Counted from the stretch's first letter, positions 23,931 to 33,278 are shown. The stretch: DNA of 42,925 bases from Azospirillum sp. TSH64 (GCF_003116035.1 NZ_LGQW01000015.1:5137418-5180342); one strand, 5' to 3'. Notes: generated by a model not told the origin, from the sequence alone. Made by a program: numbers and translations.

Positions 23931-26134
23931 AGGACCGCAGCACCAAGGCCGACATCACCGCCGCCGTCCTGCTGGACGAGGACACGCTGATGCTGTTCGG
24001 CGCCATCGACCAGCCCTTGCCGGCCGACAGCGTGGTAATGCTGGACGGCATGATCGACGGGCGCTTCCGCGGCGGCTGCTGGACCGACGGAGCGGGGGAG
24101 CGCTGGTTCCTGGGCGCCATCCGCGTTGCCGGGCTGGCCCACATGCGTCCGTCCCGCATCGAGATCGAGGATGCCCAGGGCAAGCACCTGCTGCTGCCCC
24201 GCCTGTCGAATGTCCGCACAAACCCCGCCCATCTGGTCGCGGCCTTGCGCGAGGTGCAGCCGCAGTCGCTGGACGTCGCATTGGACGTTGCCGTGACCCT
24301 GCTGTCCGGCCCGGCGATGGGCGAGGGCGAAGCCGGGGAGGGCCACCGCCGCACGCGCCTGCTGTCCGGTCTGGCGCATGAGGCATCCCGCCCCGACGGC
24401 TTCGCCGAGGTGCTGGGCCATTTCCGTGACGGCGCGCTGATGGTTCAGGGTTGGTCGCACGGCTTCCCGGCCGGTGCCTCCCATATTCTGCCCCCTGTGC
24501 TGGTCGAGGCGGATGAGGTGCGGCCCCATGCCATCGCCGCCGCGCCCTTCCACCGTCCGGACCTGCCCGACGATGCCGCCGGTCTTCTGACGGTTCTGGA
24601 AGGCCCGGTCGCCGCCCCTGACACCATCCGCCGCATCCATTTCCGCGCTGCCGACGGCTGGCGCCATCTCGCCATCTTCGAACACCGGCAGCTTCTGGCC
24701 GATGGCGTCGCCTCCGCCCATGCCCGCGACATGCTGGGCCAGTTGCAGGGCGATGCCGCCCGCCGCGGCGTCGCCGCCGCCCTCGCCGCCCGTTACAACG
24801 GGGTGGAGACGGTGTCGCAGATTCAGGCCCCCGTGCGCATGGGGCTGGACATGGCGGTGCGCGTGCCGGGCGCCGGGCTGTTCGTCTGCGGCTGGCTGCT
24901 CGACCCCACGCAAGCGGTCCGTGCGGTGACGGTGAAGGGTGGCGGCATGACGGCGCGGCTGGACGCCGACTGGTCGCGGCTGGCCCGCAAGGACGTGTCT
25001 GATGCCTTCGCCCATGATCTGCTGTTCGCCGGCCGGCTGCTGCCGGGCAACGACGGCCACGGTTTCACCGCCTTCGCCCGCGAGTCCGCCGGCATCGCCG
25101 CCGATGCCGAGTTCCATCTGGAGTTGACGCTGGCCGACGGCATCGCCTTTCTGCCGCTGCCCTGCCAGCCGCCGACCGACGATTCGCTGCGCCGCATGCT
25201 GGGCGCGGTCAATCCCGACAGCCCGGCCATCGACGGCGTCGTCTCCACCCATCTCGGGCCGATGCTGCGCACCGCGGCCTCAGCGAAGGCGGCGCCGTCC
25301 TCCGTCCTGCACCCGATGGGCCGGACGCTGAAGACGCCGCGGGTGTCGGTGATCCTGCCGGTCTGCGACGGGCGCGAGGATGTCGACCTGAACCTCGCCC
25401 GGATGGCGAACGATCCCGACTTTGCCGAAGCGGAGATCCTGGTCGTCGCCGGTGCCGCCACCCACGAGCGGCTGGCCGGCATGGTCCGTCAGGCCGCCGG
25501 CTTCTACCGGCTGGCGGTCGGCTTTGTGGCCGCTCCCACCGCCGCCGACCCGTTCGAGGCGATGGCCGCATCCCTGCCGCATGCGCGAGCCGACCGTGCC
25601 CTGCTGCTGTCGCCATCGGTCCTGCCGACCGAACACGGCTGGCTCTCGGCACTGGAACGCGCGACCCGCAAGCCGAACGCCGTCGGCTCCGCCGCACTGG
25701 CGCCGGTGATGGTCAGCCCGACCTTGCTGTATGAAGATCATTCCGTCCGCTTCGCCGGCATCGTCGCGGTGGAAGGGCCGGGCGGTGCCGTCACCTATGA
25801 GCGCCGCTTCGCCGGCTATCCCCGCGACTGGCTGAAGGATCAGGAGGCGTCCGCGGTCGATGCCGCTTCCGCCGACTGCGCGCTGCTGCCGCGCGAGCTT
25901 CTGATGCGTGCGATGGCCGATGGCGGCCGCTATCTCGGGCTGGAGCCGAAGGGGCTGGACCTGTGCCTGCGGGTGCGGGCGGCAGGCGGCTCCTGCCTGT
26001 GGCTGCCGAAGGTTCGGCTGGTGGCGGTCGACGAGCAGTCCCGCAATGCCCGCGACCCCAGGCTGGAGCGCATGAGCGCCCTGGTCGACGACTGGAGCTT
26101 CGCCGAGCGCTGGAAGGCGTCGATTGCCGCCTAG
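23927..26134 (+). CDS. Degenerate GT2-like protein, probable pseudoenzyme
   Basis: A 735-residue protein collinear with the GT2 enzyme at 19430. The GT-A core starts at VSVILPVCDGREDV near residue 471. Where the active paralogue has LLLLNSDVVP, this protein has ALLLSPSVLP near 560, losing the D-x-D-like metal site. Where the paralogue has DFEDSDLCLR, it has LEPKGLDLCLR near 670, losing the acidic base. A GWLLDPTQ block near 325 matches the accessory domain of its paralogue. The ATG at 23927 overlaps the stop of the GT4 gene and has AGGGGA upstream; the open frame reaching back to 23618 is a shadow. It may be a non-catalytic partner or glycan-binding scaffold. The frame is intact, so it is not a decaying pseudogene. 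Confidence 0.82.
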   Translation: MKDRSTKADITAAVLLDEDTLMLFGAIDQPLPADSVVMLDGMIDGRFRGGCWTDGAGERWFLGAIRVAGLAHMRPSRIEIEDAQGKHLLLPRLSNVRTNPAHLVAALREVQPQSLDVALDVAVTLLSGPAMGEGEAGEGHRRTRLLSGLAHEASRPDGFAEVLGHFRDGALMVQGWSHGFPAGASHILPPVLVEADEVRPHAIAAAPFHRPDLPDDAAGLLTVLEGPVAAPDTIRRIHFRAADGWRHLAIFEHRQLLADGVASAHARDMLGQLQGDAARRGVAAALAARYNGVETVSQIQAPVRMGLDMAVRVPGAGLFVCGWLLDPTQAVRAVTVKGGGMTARLDADWSRLARKDVSDAFAHDLLFAGRLLPGNDGHGFTAFARESAGIAADAEFHLELTLADGIAFLPLPCQPPTDDSLRRMLGAVNPDSPAIDGVVSTHLGPMLRTAASAKAAPSSVLHPMGRTLKTPRVSVILPVCDGREDVDLNLARMANDPDFAEAEILVVAGAATHERLAGMVRQAAGFYRLAVGFVAAPTAADPFEAMAASLPHARADRALLLSPSVLPTEHGWLSALERATRKPNAVGSAALAPVMVSPTLLYEDHSVRFAGIVAVEGPGGAVTYERRFAGYPRDWLKDQEASAVDAASADCALLPRELLMRAMADGGRYLGLEPKGLDLCLRVRAAGGSCLWLPKVRLVAVDEQSRNARDPRLERMSALVDDWSFAERWKASIAA

Positions 26135-26188
26135 TGCTTCGCCTCCACCCGGTTTTCACCCCCTCCGCTTAGGACAGACGGTCACCCG

Positions 26189-27502
26189 ATGAGCAAGACC
26201 AAGCGCGCGCTGATCATCAGCCATGGGCACCCCTCCTTCTCGCTGGGCGGGGGTGAGGTAGCCTCCTACAACCTGCACAACGGCCTGCACGACCTGCCGG
26301 GCTGGGAAAGCCATTATCTGGCCCGCGTGGCACCGCCCATCGCCCAGCACCGCGGCTCCGCCCTGATGGCGCTTCGCCAGAAGGAGCGGGAGGTGCTGTA
26401 CTACGCCAACGACTACGACCATTTCCGCCTGTCCAACCGCAACCTGCCGGGGCTGGAGAAGGACTTCGTCCGCTATGTCCGCGACCTGCAGCCGGACGTG
26501 GTGAACTTCCACCATTTCCTGGGGCTGGGAATCGAGACGATCCAGGCGGTGCGCCAGGCCCTGCCGCGCGTTCCCATCGTGGTGACGCTGCATGAATACC
26601 TGTCGATCTGCCATCACCACGGACAGATGGTGAAAACCAGCCGCAACGCGCTGTGCTACCGCTCCAGCCCGGCCGACTGCGCCGGCTGCTTCCCGCACAT
26701 CGGCGAGGCGGAGTTCTTCAAGCGCGAGCTGTTCTTGAAGACCTTCCTGGAACAGGCGGACTTCTACATCAGCCCGTCGAACTTCCTGATCGACCGCTAT
26801 GTCGACTGGGGGCTGCCGCGCGAGAAGTTCCGCATGATCGAGAACGGCCTGACCATCGAGGGCATCGCCCCGCCGCGCCCGGTCAACCGCGGCGGCAAGC
26901 GCAACCGCTTCGCCTTCTTCGGCCAGCTGACCGAGTTCAAGGGTGCGCACCTGCTGGTGGAGGCGGTGTCGCGCCTCTCCGACAAGGCCTGGGGCGAGGA
27001 CGGCGCGCTGATGATCTTCGGCGGCAATCTGGAGCGCCAGCCGGAGGCCTATCAGAAGCGCTTCAACGACGCGGTGGAGAAGGCCGGCGACCGGGTGCGC
27101 TTCTACGGCAGCTATCGCTCGGCTGAACTGCCGGGCCTGATGAAGGACGTCGACTGGATGATCATTCCGTCGATCTGGTGGGAGAATTCCCCCGTCGTCA
27201 TTCAGGAGGCCTTCCTGCATGGCCGCCCGATCATCGCCAGCAACATCGGTGGCATGGCGGAAAAGGTGACCCACGGCGTCGACGGCCTGCATTTCCGCAA
27301 CGGCAGTGTCGAGGATCTGGTGGACCGCATGACGGAGGCGCTGACCACGCCCGACCTGTGGGACCGCCTGCGCCTGCGTATCCGCCGGCCCATCGACCGC
27401 GCCGAGTGCGCCCGCCAGCATTCGGAGGTGTTCGACGCCCTGCTCGCCGCCGGCGGTGCCGCACCCTCCATGCCGGAACGGGCAGTGGCCCAGCGGTCTT
27501 GA
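26189..27502 (+). CDS. GT4-family glycosyltransferase, second copy
   Basis: A 437-residue GT-B enzyme related to the one at 22542: ALIISHGHPSFSLGGGEVAS near residue 7, VVTLHEYLSICHHHGQMV near 130, the cysteine set LCYRSSPADCAGCFP near 155, AFFGQLTEFKGAHLLVEAV near 245, and the donor site IPSIWWENSPVVIQEAF near 328 followed by GGMAEKVTHGVDG. The two share more than family motifs, so they probably arose by duplication and may use similar donors on different acceptors. It starts 54 bases after the pseudoenzyme gene. After it, 27503-27694 is AT-rich, with one small hairpin, CCCGG/CCGGG (27636-27652), and may carry a promoter for the next gene. Confidence 0.9.
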   Translation: MSKTKRALIISHGHPSFSLGGGEVASYNLHNGLHDLPGWESHYLARVAPPIAQHRGSALMALRQKEREVLYYANDYDHFRLSNRNLPGLEKDFVRYVRDLQPDVVNFHHFLGLGIETIQAVRQALPRVPIVVTLHEYLSICHHHGQMVKTSRNALCYRSSPADCAGCFPHIGEAEFFKRELFLKTFLEQADFYISPSNFLIDRYVDWGLPREKFRMIENGLTIEGIAPPRPVNRGGKRNRFAFFGQLTEFKGAHLLVEAVSRLSDKAWGEDGALMIFGGNLERQPEAYQKRFNDAVEKAGDRVRFYGSYRSAELPGLMKDVDWMIIPSIWWENSPVVIQEAFLHGRPIIASNIGGMAEKVTHGVDGLHFRNGSVEDLVDRMTEALTTPDLWDRLRLRIRRPIDRAECARQHSEVFDALLAAGGAAPSMPERAVAQRS

Positions 27503-27694
27503 GAAAAACGAGATGTGCTGTGATATTTTCGGAAGTATGGAATAATTCTCTCCGATATCCTCTGAATAAATTGCTAGTATTGGAATGAAAGTCACGAGGC
27601 CTTCCAGAAAAGGTCTGTGCGCCAATTTGAATTATCCCGGCATTAGTCCGGGTGCTATCCATCCCTATTGACGCCAAACCCGGGGAGATCCGCT

Positions 27695-28882
27695 GTGGCT
27701 AACATTCTCGTCATGATTCCGTCGGGCGAAGTCTATGATCACGACTGCGTGCGTTGGTACAGTTATCAGGACATTCAGCGCAGCATCGACCACTACCACA
27801 ACATCGGCGATGCCTTCGTCTTCGACTCCTCGTTGAAGCTGCTGACCTACGACAAGCTGGATGTGCTGGAGATTCGCGAGTTCCGCCAGGAGGTGGTCGA
27901 CCGGATCAACGCCGAATACGACTATGTCTTCCTGCGCGGCAGCAACTACATCCACGATTCAATGGACTGGCCGGCGGCGACCATCCAGGTGCTGGCCAAG
28001 CTGCGCATCCCCGTCATCGGCTTCGGCGTCGGCGCTCAGGCGCCGGCCACCGGCAAGCTGACGCTGACCGAGGAAAGCAAACGCATCTGGCGGATGATCG
28101 CCGACAAATCGACGACGCTCGGCGTGCGCGGCACCTACACCGCGGAAGTGCTGTGGGACCTCGGCATCAAGAACACCCGCATCGTCGGCTGCCCGACCGC
28201 TTTCCGCAACCGCGATCCGGAGCTGCGCATCGACCTTCCGGCTCTCGACAGCGTGCGCAATGTCGGCATCACCATGCGCCGTGAGGTCTCCAAGCATTAT
28301 TCTCCGGACGTGCGCAAGTATCTGGAGCGCCACCGCGACTTCGTGAAGGACATCTCCCGCCGCTTCGACACCGTGCTGATGATGCAGGGCGAGGTCGAGG
28401 AGAAGAAGCTGCTGTGGGGCAGCGAGGAGCAGAAGGCGGCAGCCTGGGCCCACCTGCATGACAGCGCCTGGCTGAAGCAGTGGTATTTCGACGACGAGAT
28501 GGATTCGCTGTACCGCGAGCGGCTGTGGTATTCGGATGTCGTCGCCGATTACGAGACCCTCGTGCGGTCGAAGGATCTCGTGCTGGGCTACCGCCTGCAC
28601 GGCAACCTGATGGCCCTGTCGAACGCCACCCCGTCGGTTTACTTCAGCTATGACAGCCGCACGGCGGAGTTCGCGGAGACCTTCGCGATCCCCTGCTACA
28701 ATGTCTATTCGGACAAGCCCTTCGTCCTTGAGGAATATTGGGACCAGAGCCTGTTCGAGAAGTTCAACCGCACCTACTACCAGCGCTATCGCGACATGCG
28801 GGAGTTCCTGGACGAGAACTACGTCCCCCACCGCATGCCCAGCCACACCCTGCGTCGCACCGCGGAACGCAAGGCGGCGTAA
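27695..28882 (+). CDS. Polysaccharide pyruvyl transferase family protein
   Basis: A 395-residue protein of the polysaccharide pyruvyl transferase family, which moves pyruvate from phosphoenolpyruvate to sugar hydroxyls, giving acidic ketals on exopolysaccharides. Family features are IPVIGFGVGAQAP near residue 105, the segment GVRGTYTAEVLWDLGI near 140 with VGCPTAF, and the conserved basic block LGYRLHGNLMALS near 295 that faces the phosphate donor. A GTG start at 27695 is chosen: GGGGAG lies 7 bases before it, and the hydrophobic first strand ANILVMIPSG begins at once. A TTG nine codons upstream is possible. It probably modifies the glycan built by the enzymes encoded upstream. Confidence 0.85.
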   Translation: MANILVMIPSGEVYDHDCVRWYSYQDIQRSIDHYHNIGDAFVFDSSLKLLTYDKLDVLEIREFRQEVVDRINAEYDYVFLRGSNYIHDSMDWPAATIQVLAKLRIPVIGFGVGAQAPATGKLTLTEESKRIWRMIADKSTTLGVRGTYTAEVLWDLGIKNTRIVGCPTAFRNRDPELRIDLPALDSVRNVGITMRREVSKHYSPDVRKYLERHRDFVKDISRRFDTVLMMQGEVEEKKLLWGSEEQKAAAWAHLHDSAWLKQWYFDDEMDSLYRERLWYSDVVADYETLVRSKDLVLGYRLHGNLMALSNATPSVYFSYDSRTAEFAETFAIPCYNVYSDKPFVLEEYWDQSLFEKFNRTYYQRYRDMREFLDENYVPHRMPSHTLRRTAERKAA

Positions 28883-28939
28883 GCGCAAGCGCACCTTTCC
28901 AAGCCCGACAATCGTCCAGAACAACCGGAAACCGGTCCC

Positions 28940-29734
28940 ATGTCCGCCACTGCCAAGATCGTCGAGCTTCGCGACTCCACCCCTGTGGCCGATCCCCTCG
29001 ACGCACGCCAAGCGGCGGCCATCGTCGGTCATATCGACGCCCTGCAGGGGGGCCGTGTCTTCGGTTGGGCCTGGGACGGCAACCATCCGGCCGACCGGCT
29101 GGAGATCGAGTTGCGGCTGGAGCGGGACGGCGGTCCGCCCGAAACGCTGGCACGGGTGGCGGCCGACCGTCCGCGGCCCGATCTGGCCGGCGGCGGCATC
29201 GGCGACGGCTCCCATGCCTTCGAGGCGGAGGTGATCCTGCCGGAGGGGGCGGACCCGTCGCGGGTGGTGGCGGTGGTTAGGTCGCCCTCCACCGGCGAGA
29301 CGTCGACCTTCGCCCAGCCGAACCCGGAGGACCAGCGGCTCGACCGGCTGCTGGGTCCGCATCTGAATCGCATCGGCGAGCGGATCGACGCTCTGCGCCG
29401 CGACCAGCGCCAGCTTGCCGCCGCCCAGCAGACCATCGGCCGGCTGCTGCGCGATGCGGGCGAGGGGGTGACGGCGCTGCGGGCCGACACCGCCCGCTTG
29501 GAAACATCCGATGGCGAGCGTTCCGAAGCCCTGGCCGAGTCCCTGCGCGAATTGTCCGAACGTGTCGGCGGGCTGGAGGTTTTCCTGATGCGGATGGACC
29601 AGAGCCTGCGCGGACTGGACAGCGCGTCGGCGGAAAAGACCGGCGGGGCAGGGTGGTCGCCGCTGCTGACCGTGCTGGGGTCGACGGCGGGCGCCTTCCT
29701 GGCGGTTCTGGTCGGTTGGCTGGTGCTCCACTGA
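28940..29734 (+). CDS. Coiled-coil membrane-anchored protein with a GWAWD domain
   Basis: A 264-residue protein of unknown function with three parts. Residues 28-120 form a probable beta-sandwich, GHIDALQGGRVFGWAWDGNH through RPDLAGGGIGDGSHAFEAEV, a segment type I associate with glycan-related proteins. Residues 130-225 are predicted coiled coil (LDRLLGPHLNRIGERIDALRR onward). A single C-terminal membrane span (about 243-262, GSTAGAFLAVLVGWLVLH) anchors it in the inner membrane, with the bulk probably cytosolic because no signal peptide exists. It ends the glycan cluster, 57 bases after the pyruvyl transferase gene. It could tether or count subunits, like chain-length or scaffold proteins; this is speculation. 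Confidence 0.75.
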   Translation: MSATAKIVELRDSTPVADPLDARQAAAIVGHIDALQGGRVFGWAWDGNHPADRLEIELRLERDGGPPETLARVAADRPRPDLAGGGIGDGSHAFEAEVILPEGADPSRVVAVVRSPSTGETSTFAQPNPEDQRLDRLLGPHLNRIGERIDALRRDQRQLAAAQQTIGRLLRDAGEGVTALRADTARLETSDGERSEALAESLRELSERVGGLEVFLMRMDQSLRGLDSASAEKTGGAGWSPLLTVLGSTAGAFLAVLVGWLVLH

Positions 29735-29858
29735 TCGGGAAGGTTCCGCTAGACTGAAGGGTAGGCAACCGCGGGGGACCCGGCGGTGTTTATCCTTCGC
29801 GGCCCCGACGACCCTCCCATCGGGGGCCGTGCGGTGCGATAGAGCGGAGCCTGCCCAC

Positions 29859-32800
29859 ATGCTTGACGGATTTCCCGTCGCCGAACCCGCCCCCGATGCG
29901 CCGTTTCCGGTCCCGGCATCGTCTCCTGCCAGCTTATCCGTCGGCAGCGAAGGCGAACTGGCCGTCCGGCTTGCGGCCCTCGCCCGGAGGCCCGGCGGTG
30001 TCCTGCTGCTTGCCCGCAGCGACGCGCGCGCCACCCGGCTGGCGCGGCTGGTGGGCGACCTTTTCCCCGACCTCGACACCATTCTGCTGCCCATCGACGA
30101 GACAGCGGCCGGCGACCGTGCCGCCCCGTCGCGTGCCGTGCTGGGCCGCCGCGCCGCCGGGTTGATGCGGCTTGCCGAAGGGGGAGAGCCGGCCGGTGGG
30201 CGGCTGGTGGTGGCCTCGGCCGATCTGGCCTTGCAGAGGTTGCCGCCGCCGCAGGCCTGGGCGGGCGGGCATTTCCGCCTGACCCGCGGCATGACCTATG
30301 ACGAGGCCGCTTGGCGCGGCTGGTTCGCCCGCAACGGCTATGTGATGGACGACCGGGTCGACGAGCCCGGCGAGGTGGCGATCCGCGGTGCGGTGGTGGA
30401 AGTCTTCCCCGGCCACTGCGACCGCCCGGTCCGCTGCGACATCGCCGACGGGGTGGTCCGCGACCTGCGCCTCTACGATCCGGTGTCCCAACGCTCCGTG
30501 GACTCGATCGACGAGCTTGCGCTGGGGCCGGTCACCGACCTGATCGTCGGGCCGGAGATGCTCGACCGGCTGGCCGCCGGTCTTGCCGGATTGGGATCCG
30601 CCCTGCCGGAGGGGCTGCGGCGGGAGTTGGAGGAAGGCCGCCGGCCCTATGCCTTCGACCTCCAGCTTCCCAATGTCTACGACGATTGCCCGTTGCTGCT
30701 GGACCTGCTGCCGGAGGCGCTGGTCGTGCTCGATGCCGGTGCGCGCGACCGCATCGAGGCACGGGCCGACGATCTGGCCGAGGCCGGAATCGACAGGCGG
30801 ATCCGGCGCGACGACCCGTGTCTGCTGCCGGTCCCGCCGTTGGAGCGCCGGCTGATCGACGCCGACGCGCTGGAAGCAAAACTGGTCGCCCGGACTGTGC
30901 TGCCGGTGGAGGTCACTGCCGGTTCCGCCATGGAAGTGGTACGCACCGAGCGCACGCTGCTGCGCCGGGCGGCGGGTATGATCGGGGAGGGCCGGGCCGT
31001 GCTGCTCGCCGCCCGATCCGGTGCGGGCGAGGCCGACCGGCTGGCCGAGCGGATGTCTTCGGCATTGGGGCGTCCGGTGCCCCGGCTGGCCCGCTGGCCC
31101 GAGCCGCCGCTGGCGGCGGGGGACTGCGCCGTGCTGGCGTTGCGGACCGCCGATGGCTTCACCTGCGACGGCATGACCGTGCTGGTCGCTCCCCGCCATG
31201 CCGAGGAGCGCGGCGGCGAGGCGCAGGTCCGGCCACCGCTGGCCCCGTCCGAACTGTCGACCGGCGACTTCGTCGTGCATCTCGACTATGGCATCGGCCG
31301 GCTGATCGGGCTGGAGTCCATCGCCTCCGGCGACGGCGAGGAGTCCACCGCCGATTTCCTGGTGCTGGACTATGCCCATGACGACCGGCTGCTGGTGCCG
31401 ACCGCCGATTTCGACCGGCTGTGGCGCCACGGCTCGGCCGACACCGGCGCAAAGCTCGACAGCCTGAAGAACGCCCATTGGCTGGAGCGCCGCGCCGTGC
31501 TGGAGGCGGAGATCGGCGAGACCGCCAAGGGCATCCTGCGCGAAGCCCGTCGCCGCGCGCGGGAGACGGCACCGGTCATCGACCCGCCGGCCGACCGCAT
31601 GCGCCGCTTCGGCGCCCGGTTCGGCTTCGACCCGACCGAGGGGCAGCGCCGCTCCATCCAGGCTGTGCTCGACGCCATGCGCCGGGGCCAGCCGATGGAC
31701 CATCTGGTCTGCGCCGACGTCGGCTATGGCAAGACCGAAGTGGCGTTGCGCGCTGCCGCCGCGGTGGCCTTCGCCGGCCATCAGGTCGCGGTGATGGCGC
31801 CGACTTCCGTCCTCGCCCGCCAGCATCTGGAGGTGTTCCGCCGCCGCTTCGCCGGCTTCGGCATAAGGCTGGAGCCACTGACCGGCGCCATGACCAAGGC
31901 CGAGAGCGACCGCGTGCGTGCCGGGCTGGCCGACGGGTCGGTCGACATCGTCATCGGCACCCATGCCCTCTTGTCCAAGGAAGTCCGCTTCCAGCGCCTC
32001 GGCCTGATGGTGGTGGATGAGGAGCAGCGCTTCGGCGCCACGCAGAAGCAGGCGTTGAAGCGGCGCATCAAGGGCGTCCACAGCTTGGCGCTCAGCGCAA
32101 CCCCGATTCCGCGCACCTTGCAGGGTGCCCTTGCGGGTCTGCGCGGCCTCAGCATCATCGATACGCCGCCGGCCCGCCGCCGGCCGGTGCGGACCGCCGT
32201 CACGCCCCGCGACCCGACCACCGCCCGTGCCGCCCTGCTGCGTGAGCTGGGACGCGGCGGACAGGTCTTCTGCGTCACCCCGCGCATCGCCGACCTCGGC
32301 GAGCTGGAGGCGTGGATCCGCGGGCTCGTCCCATCGGCCCGCATCGCCGTGGCGCATGGCCGGCTGGGGGCGGCGGCGCTGGACGATGCGGTGATGGGCT
32401 TCGTCGACGGCGAGAGCGACATCCTGCTGGCGACGCCGATCATCGAATCCGGCATCGACATCCCGCGTGCCAACACGCTGCTGCTGTTCCGCCCCGACCT
32501 GTTCGGGCTGGGCCAACTGCACCAGCTGCGCGGCCGGGTCGGGCGCGGGGCGGTGCAGGGCTATGCCTATCTGCTGACCGACCCCGACCACCCGCTGGAG
32601 GAGCGGGCGGCGCGCCGGCTCGGCTCGTTGGAAGTGATCGAAAGCCTGGGCGGCGGCTTCGTGCTGAGCATGCTCGACCTCGACCAGCGCGGAGCCGGTG
32701 ACCTGCTGGGCGAGGATCAGAGCGGCCATCTGCGTGCGGTGGGGACCGAACTCTACCAGCGCATCCTGGCCGACGCCCTGCGGGCACTGCGCCGCCAGCC

Positions 32801-33272
32801 CGATGCGCGCTGGGATCCGGAGGTGACGGTCGCTGTGCCGCACTGCATCCCGTCGGCCTACATCCCGGAGGAGGAGCTGCGCATCGGCCTGCACCGCCGC
32901 ATCGCCCGCACCCGCGAGGCGGGCGAACTGGACGCCCTGCGCGAGGAGATGGAGGATCGCTTCGGCCCGCTGCCGGACCCGGTGGAGCGGCTGCTGGCCA
33001 TCGCCGGGCTGCGCTGCCGCTGCCGGACACTGGGCATCGCCTCGCTCGGCTGCGGCCCGGCAGGCGTGGCGGTCACCCTGCGGGGCGAGCGGGCCGCGGC
33101 CAGGGCGGCGACGCTTGCGAAGCGCTCGAAGGGCGTCCTGCGGGCGCAGGACGACCGCCTGTCGGCAGCGCTGGAGGCGCCGGATGCCGAAAGCCGGCTG
33201 GCGAACGCGTCCCGCGTGCTCGACTGCATCGAGGCGATCGTCCGCAAGGCACAGCGGCGAAAGCGGGAATAA
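29859..33272 (+). CDS. Mfd-family transcription-repair coupling translocase
   Basis: A 1137-residue SF2 translocase with the Mfd layout: an N-terminal UvrB-like region (about 1-450), an RNA polymerase interaction domain LSTGDFVVHLDYGIGRL near 465, then the RecG-like motor with Walker A ADVGYGKTEVAL near 616, the DEEQ box VVDEEQRFG near 717, motif III SATPIPRTLQGAL near 745, ATPIIESGIDIPRANT near 855 and QLHQLRGRVGRG near 886, and a C-terminal TRCF domain (about 990-1137). Mfd removes stalled RNA polymerase and recruits UvrA. The protein seems more divergent than a typical alphaproteobacterial Mfd, and the genome may hold a second, canonical copy. The ATG at 29859 is chosen over the frame start at 29829. 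The 124 bases upstream hold one bulged hairpin. Confidence 0.85.
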   Translation: MLDGFPVAEPAPDAPFPVPASSPASLSVGSEGELAVRLAALARRPGGVLLLARSDARATRLARLVGDLFPDLDTILLPIDETAAGDRAAPSRAVLGRRAAGLMRLAEGGEPAGGRLVVASADLALQRLPPPQAWAGGHFRLTRGMTYDEAAWRGWFARNGYVMDDRVDEPGEVAIRGAVVEVFPGHCDRPVRCDIADGVVRDLRLYDPVSQRSVDSIDELALGPVTDLIVGPEMLDRLAAGLAGLGSALPEGLRRELEEGRRPYAFDLQLPNVYDDCPLLLDLLPEALVVLDAGARDRIEARADDLAEAGIDRRIRRDDPCLLPVPPLERRLIDADALEAKLVARTVLPVEVTAGSAMEVVRTERTLLRRAAGMIGEGRAVLLAARSGAGEADRLAERMSSALGRPVPRLARWPEPPLAAGDCAVLALRTADGFTCDGMTVLVAPRHAEERGGEAQVRPPLAPSELSTGDFVVHLDYGIGRLIGLESIASGDGEESTADFLVLDYAHDDRLLVPTADFDRLWRHGSADTGAKLDSLKNAHWLERRAVLEAEIGETAKGILREARRRARETAPVIDPPADRMRRFGARFGFDPTEGQRRSIQAVLDAMRRGQPMDHLVCADVGYGKTEVALRAAAAVAFAGHQVAVMAPTSVLARQHLEVFRRRFAGFGIRLEPLTGAMTKAESDRVRAGLADGSVDIVIGTHALLSKEVRFQRLGLMVVDEEQRFGATQKQALKRRIKGVHSLALSATPIPRTLQGALAGLRGLSIIDTPPARRRPVRTAVTPRDPTTARAALLRELGRGGQVFCVTPRIADLGELEAWIRGLVPSARIAVAHGRLGAAALDDAVMGFVDGESDILLATPIIESGIDIPRANTLLLFRPDLFGLGQLHQLRGRVGRGAVQGYAYLLTDPDHPLEERAARRLGSLEVIESLGGGFVLSMLDLDQRGAGDLLGEDQSGHLRAVGTELYQRILADALRALRRQPDARWDPEVTVAVPHCIPSAYIPEEELRIGLHRRIARTREAGELDALREEMEDRFGPLPDPVERLLAIAGLRCRCRTLGIASLGCGPAGVAVTLRGERAAARAATLAKRSKGVLRAQDDRLSAALEAPDAESRLANASRVLDCIEAIVRKAQRRKRE

Positions 33273-33278
33273 CCCCCT

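Noticed and set aside
29934..32894. 986-codon minus-strand frame
   Set aside because: Antisense shadow of the Mfd-family gene, rich in Gln, His and Ala as typical of such shadows.
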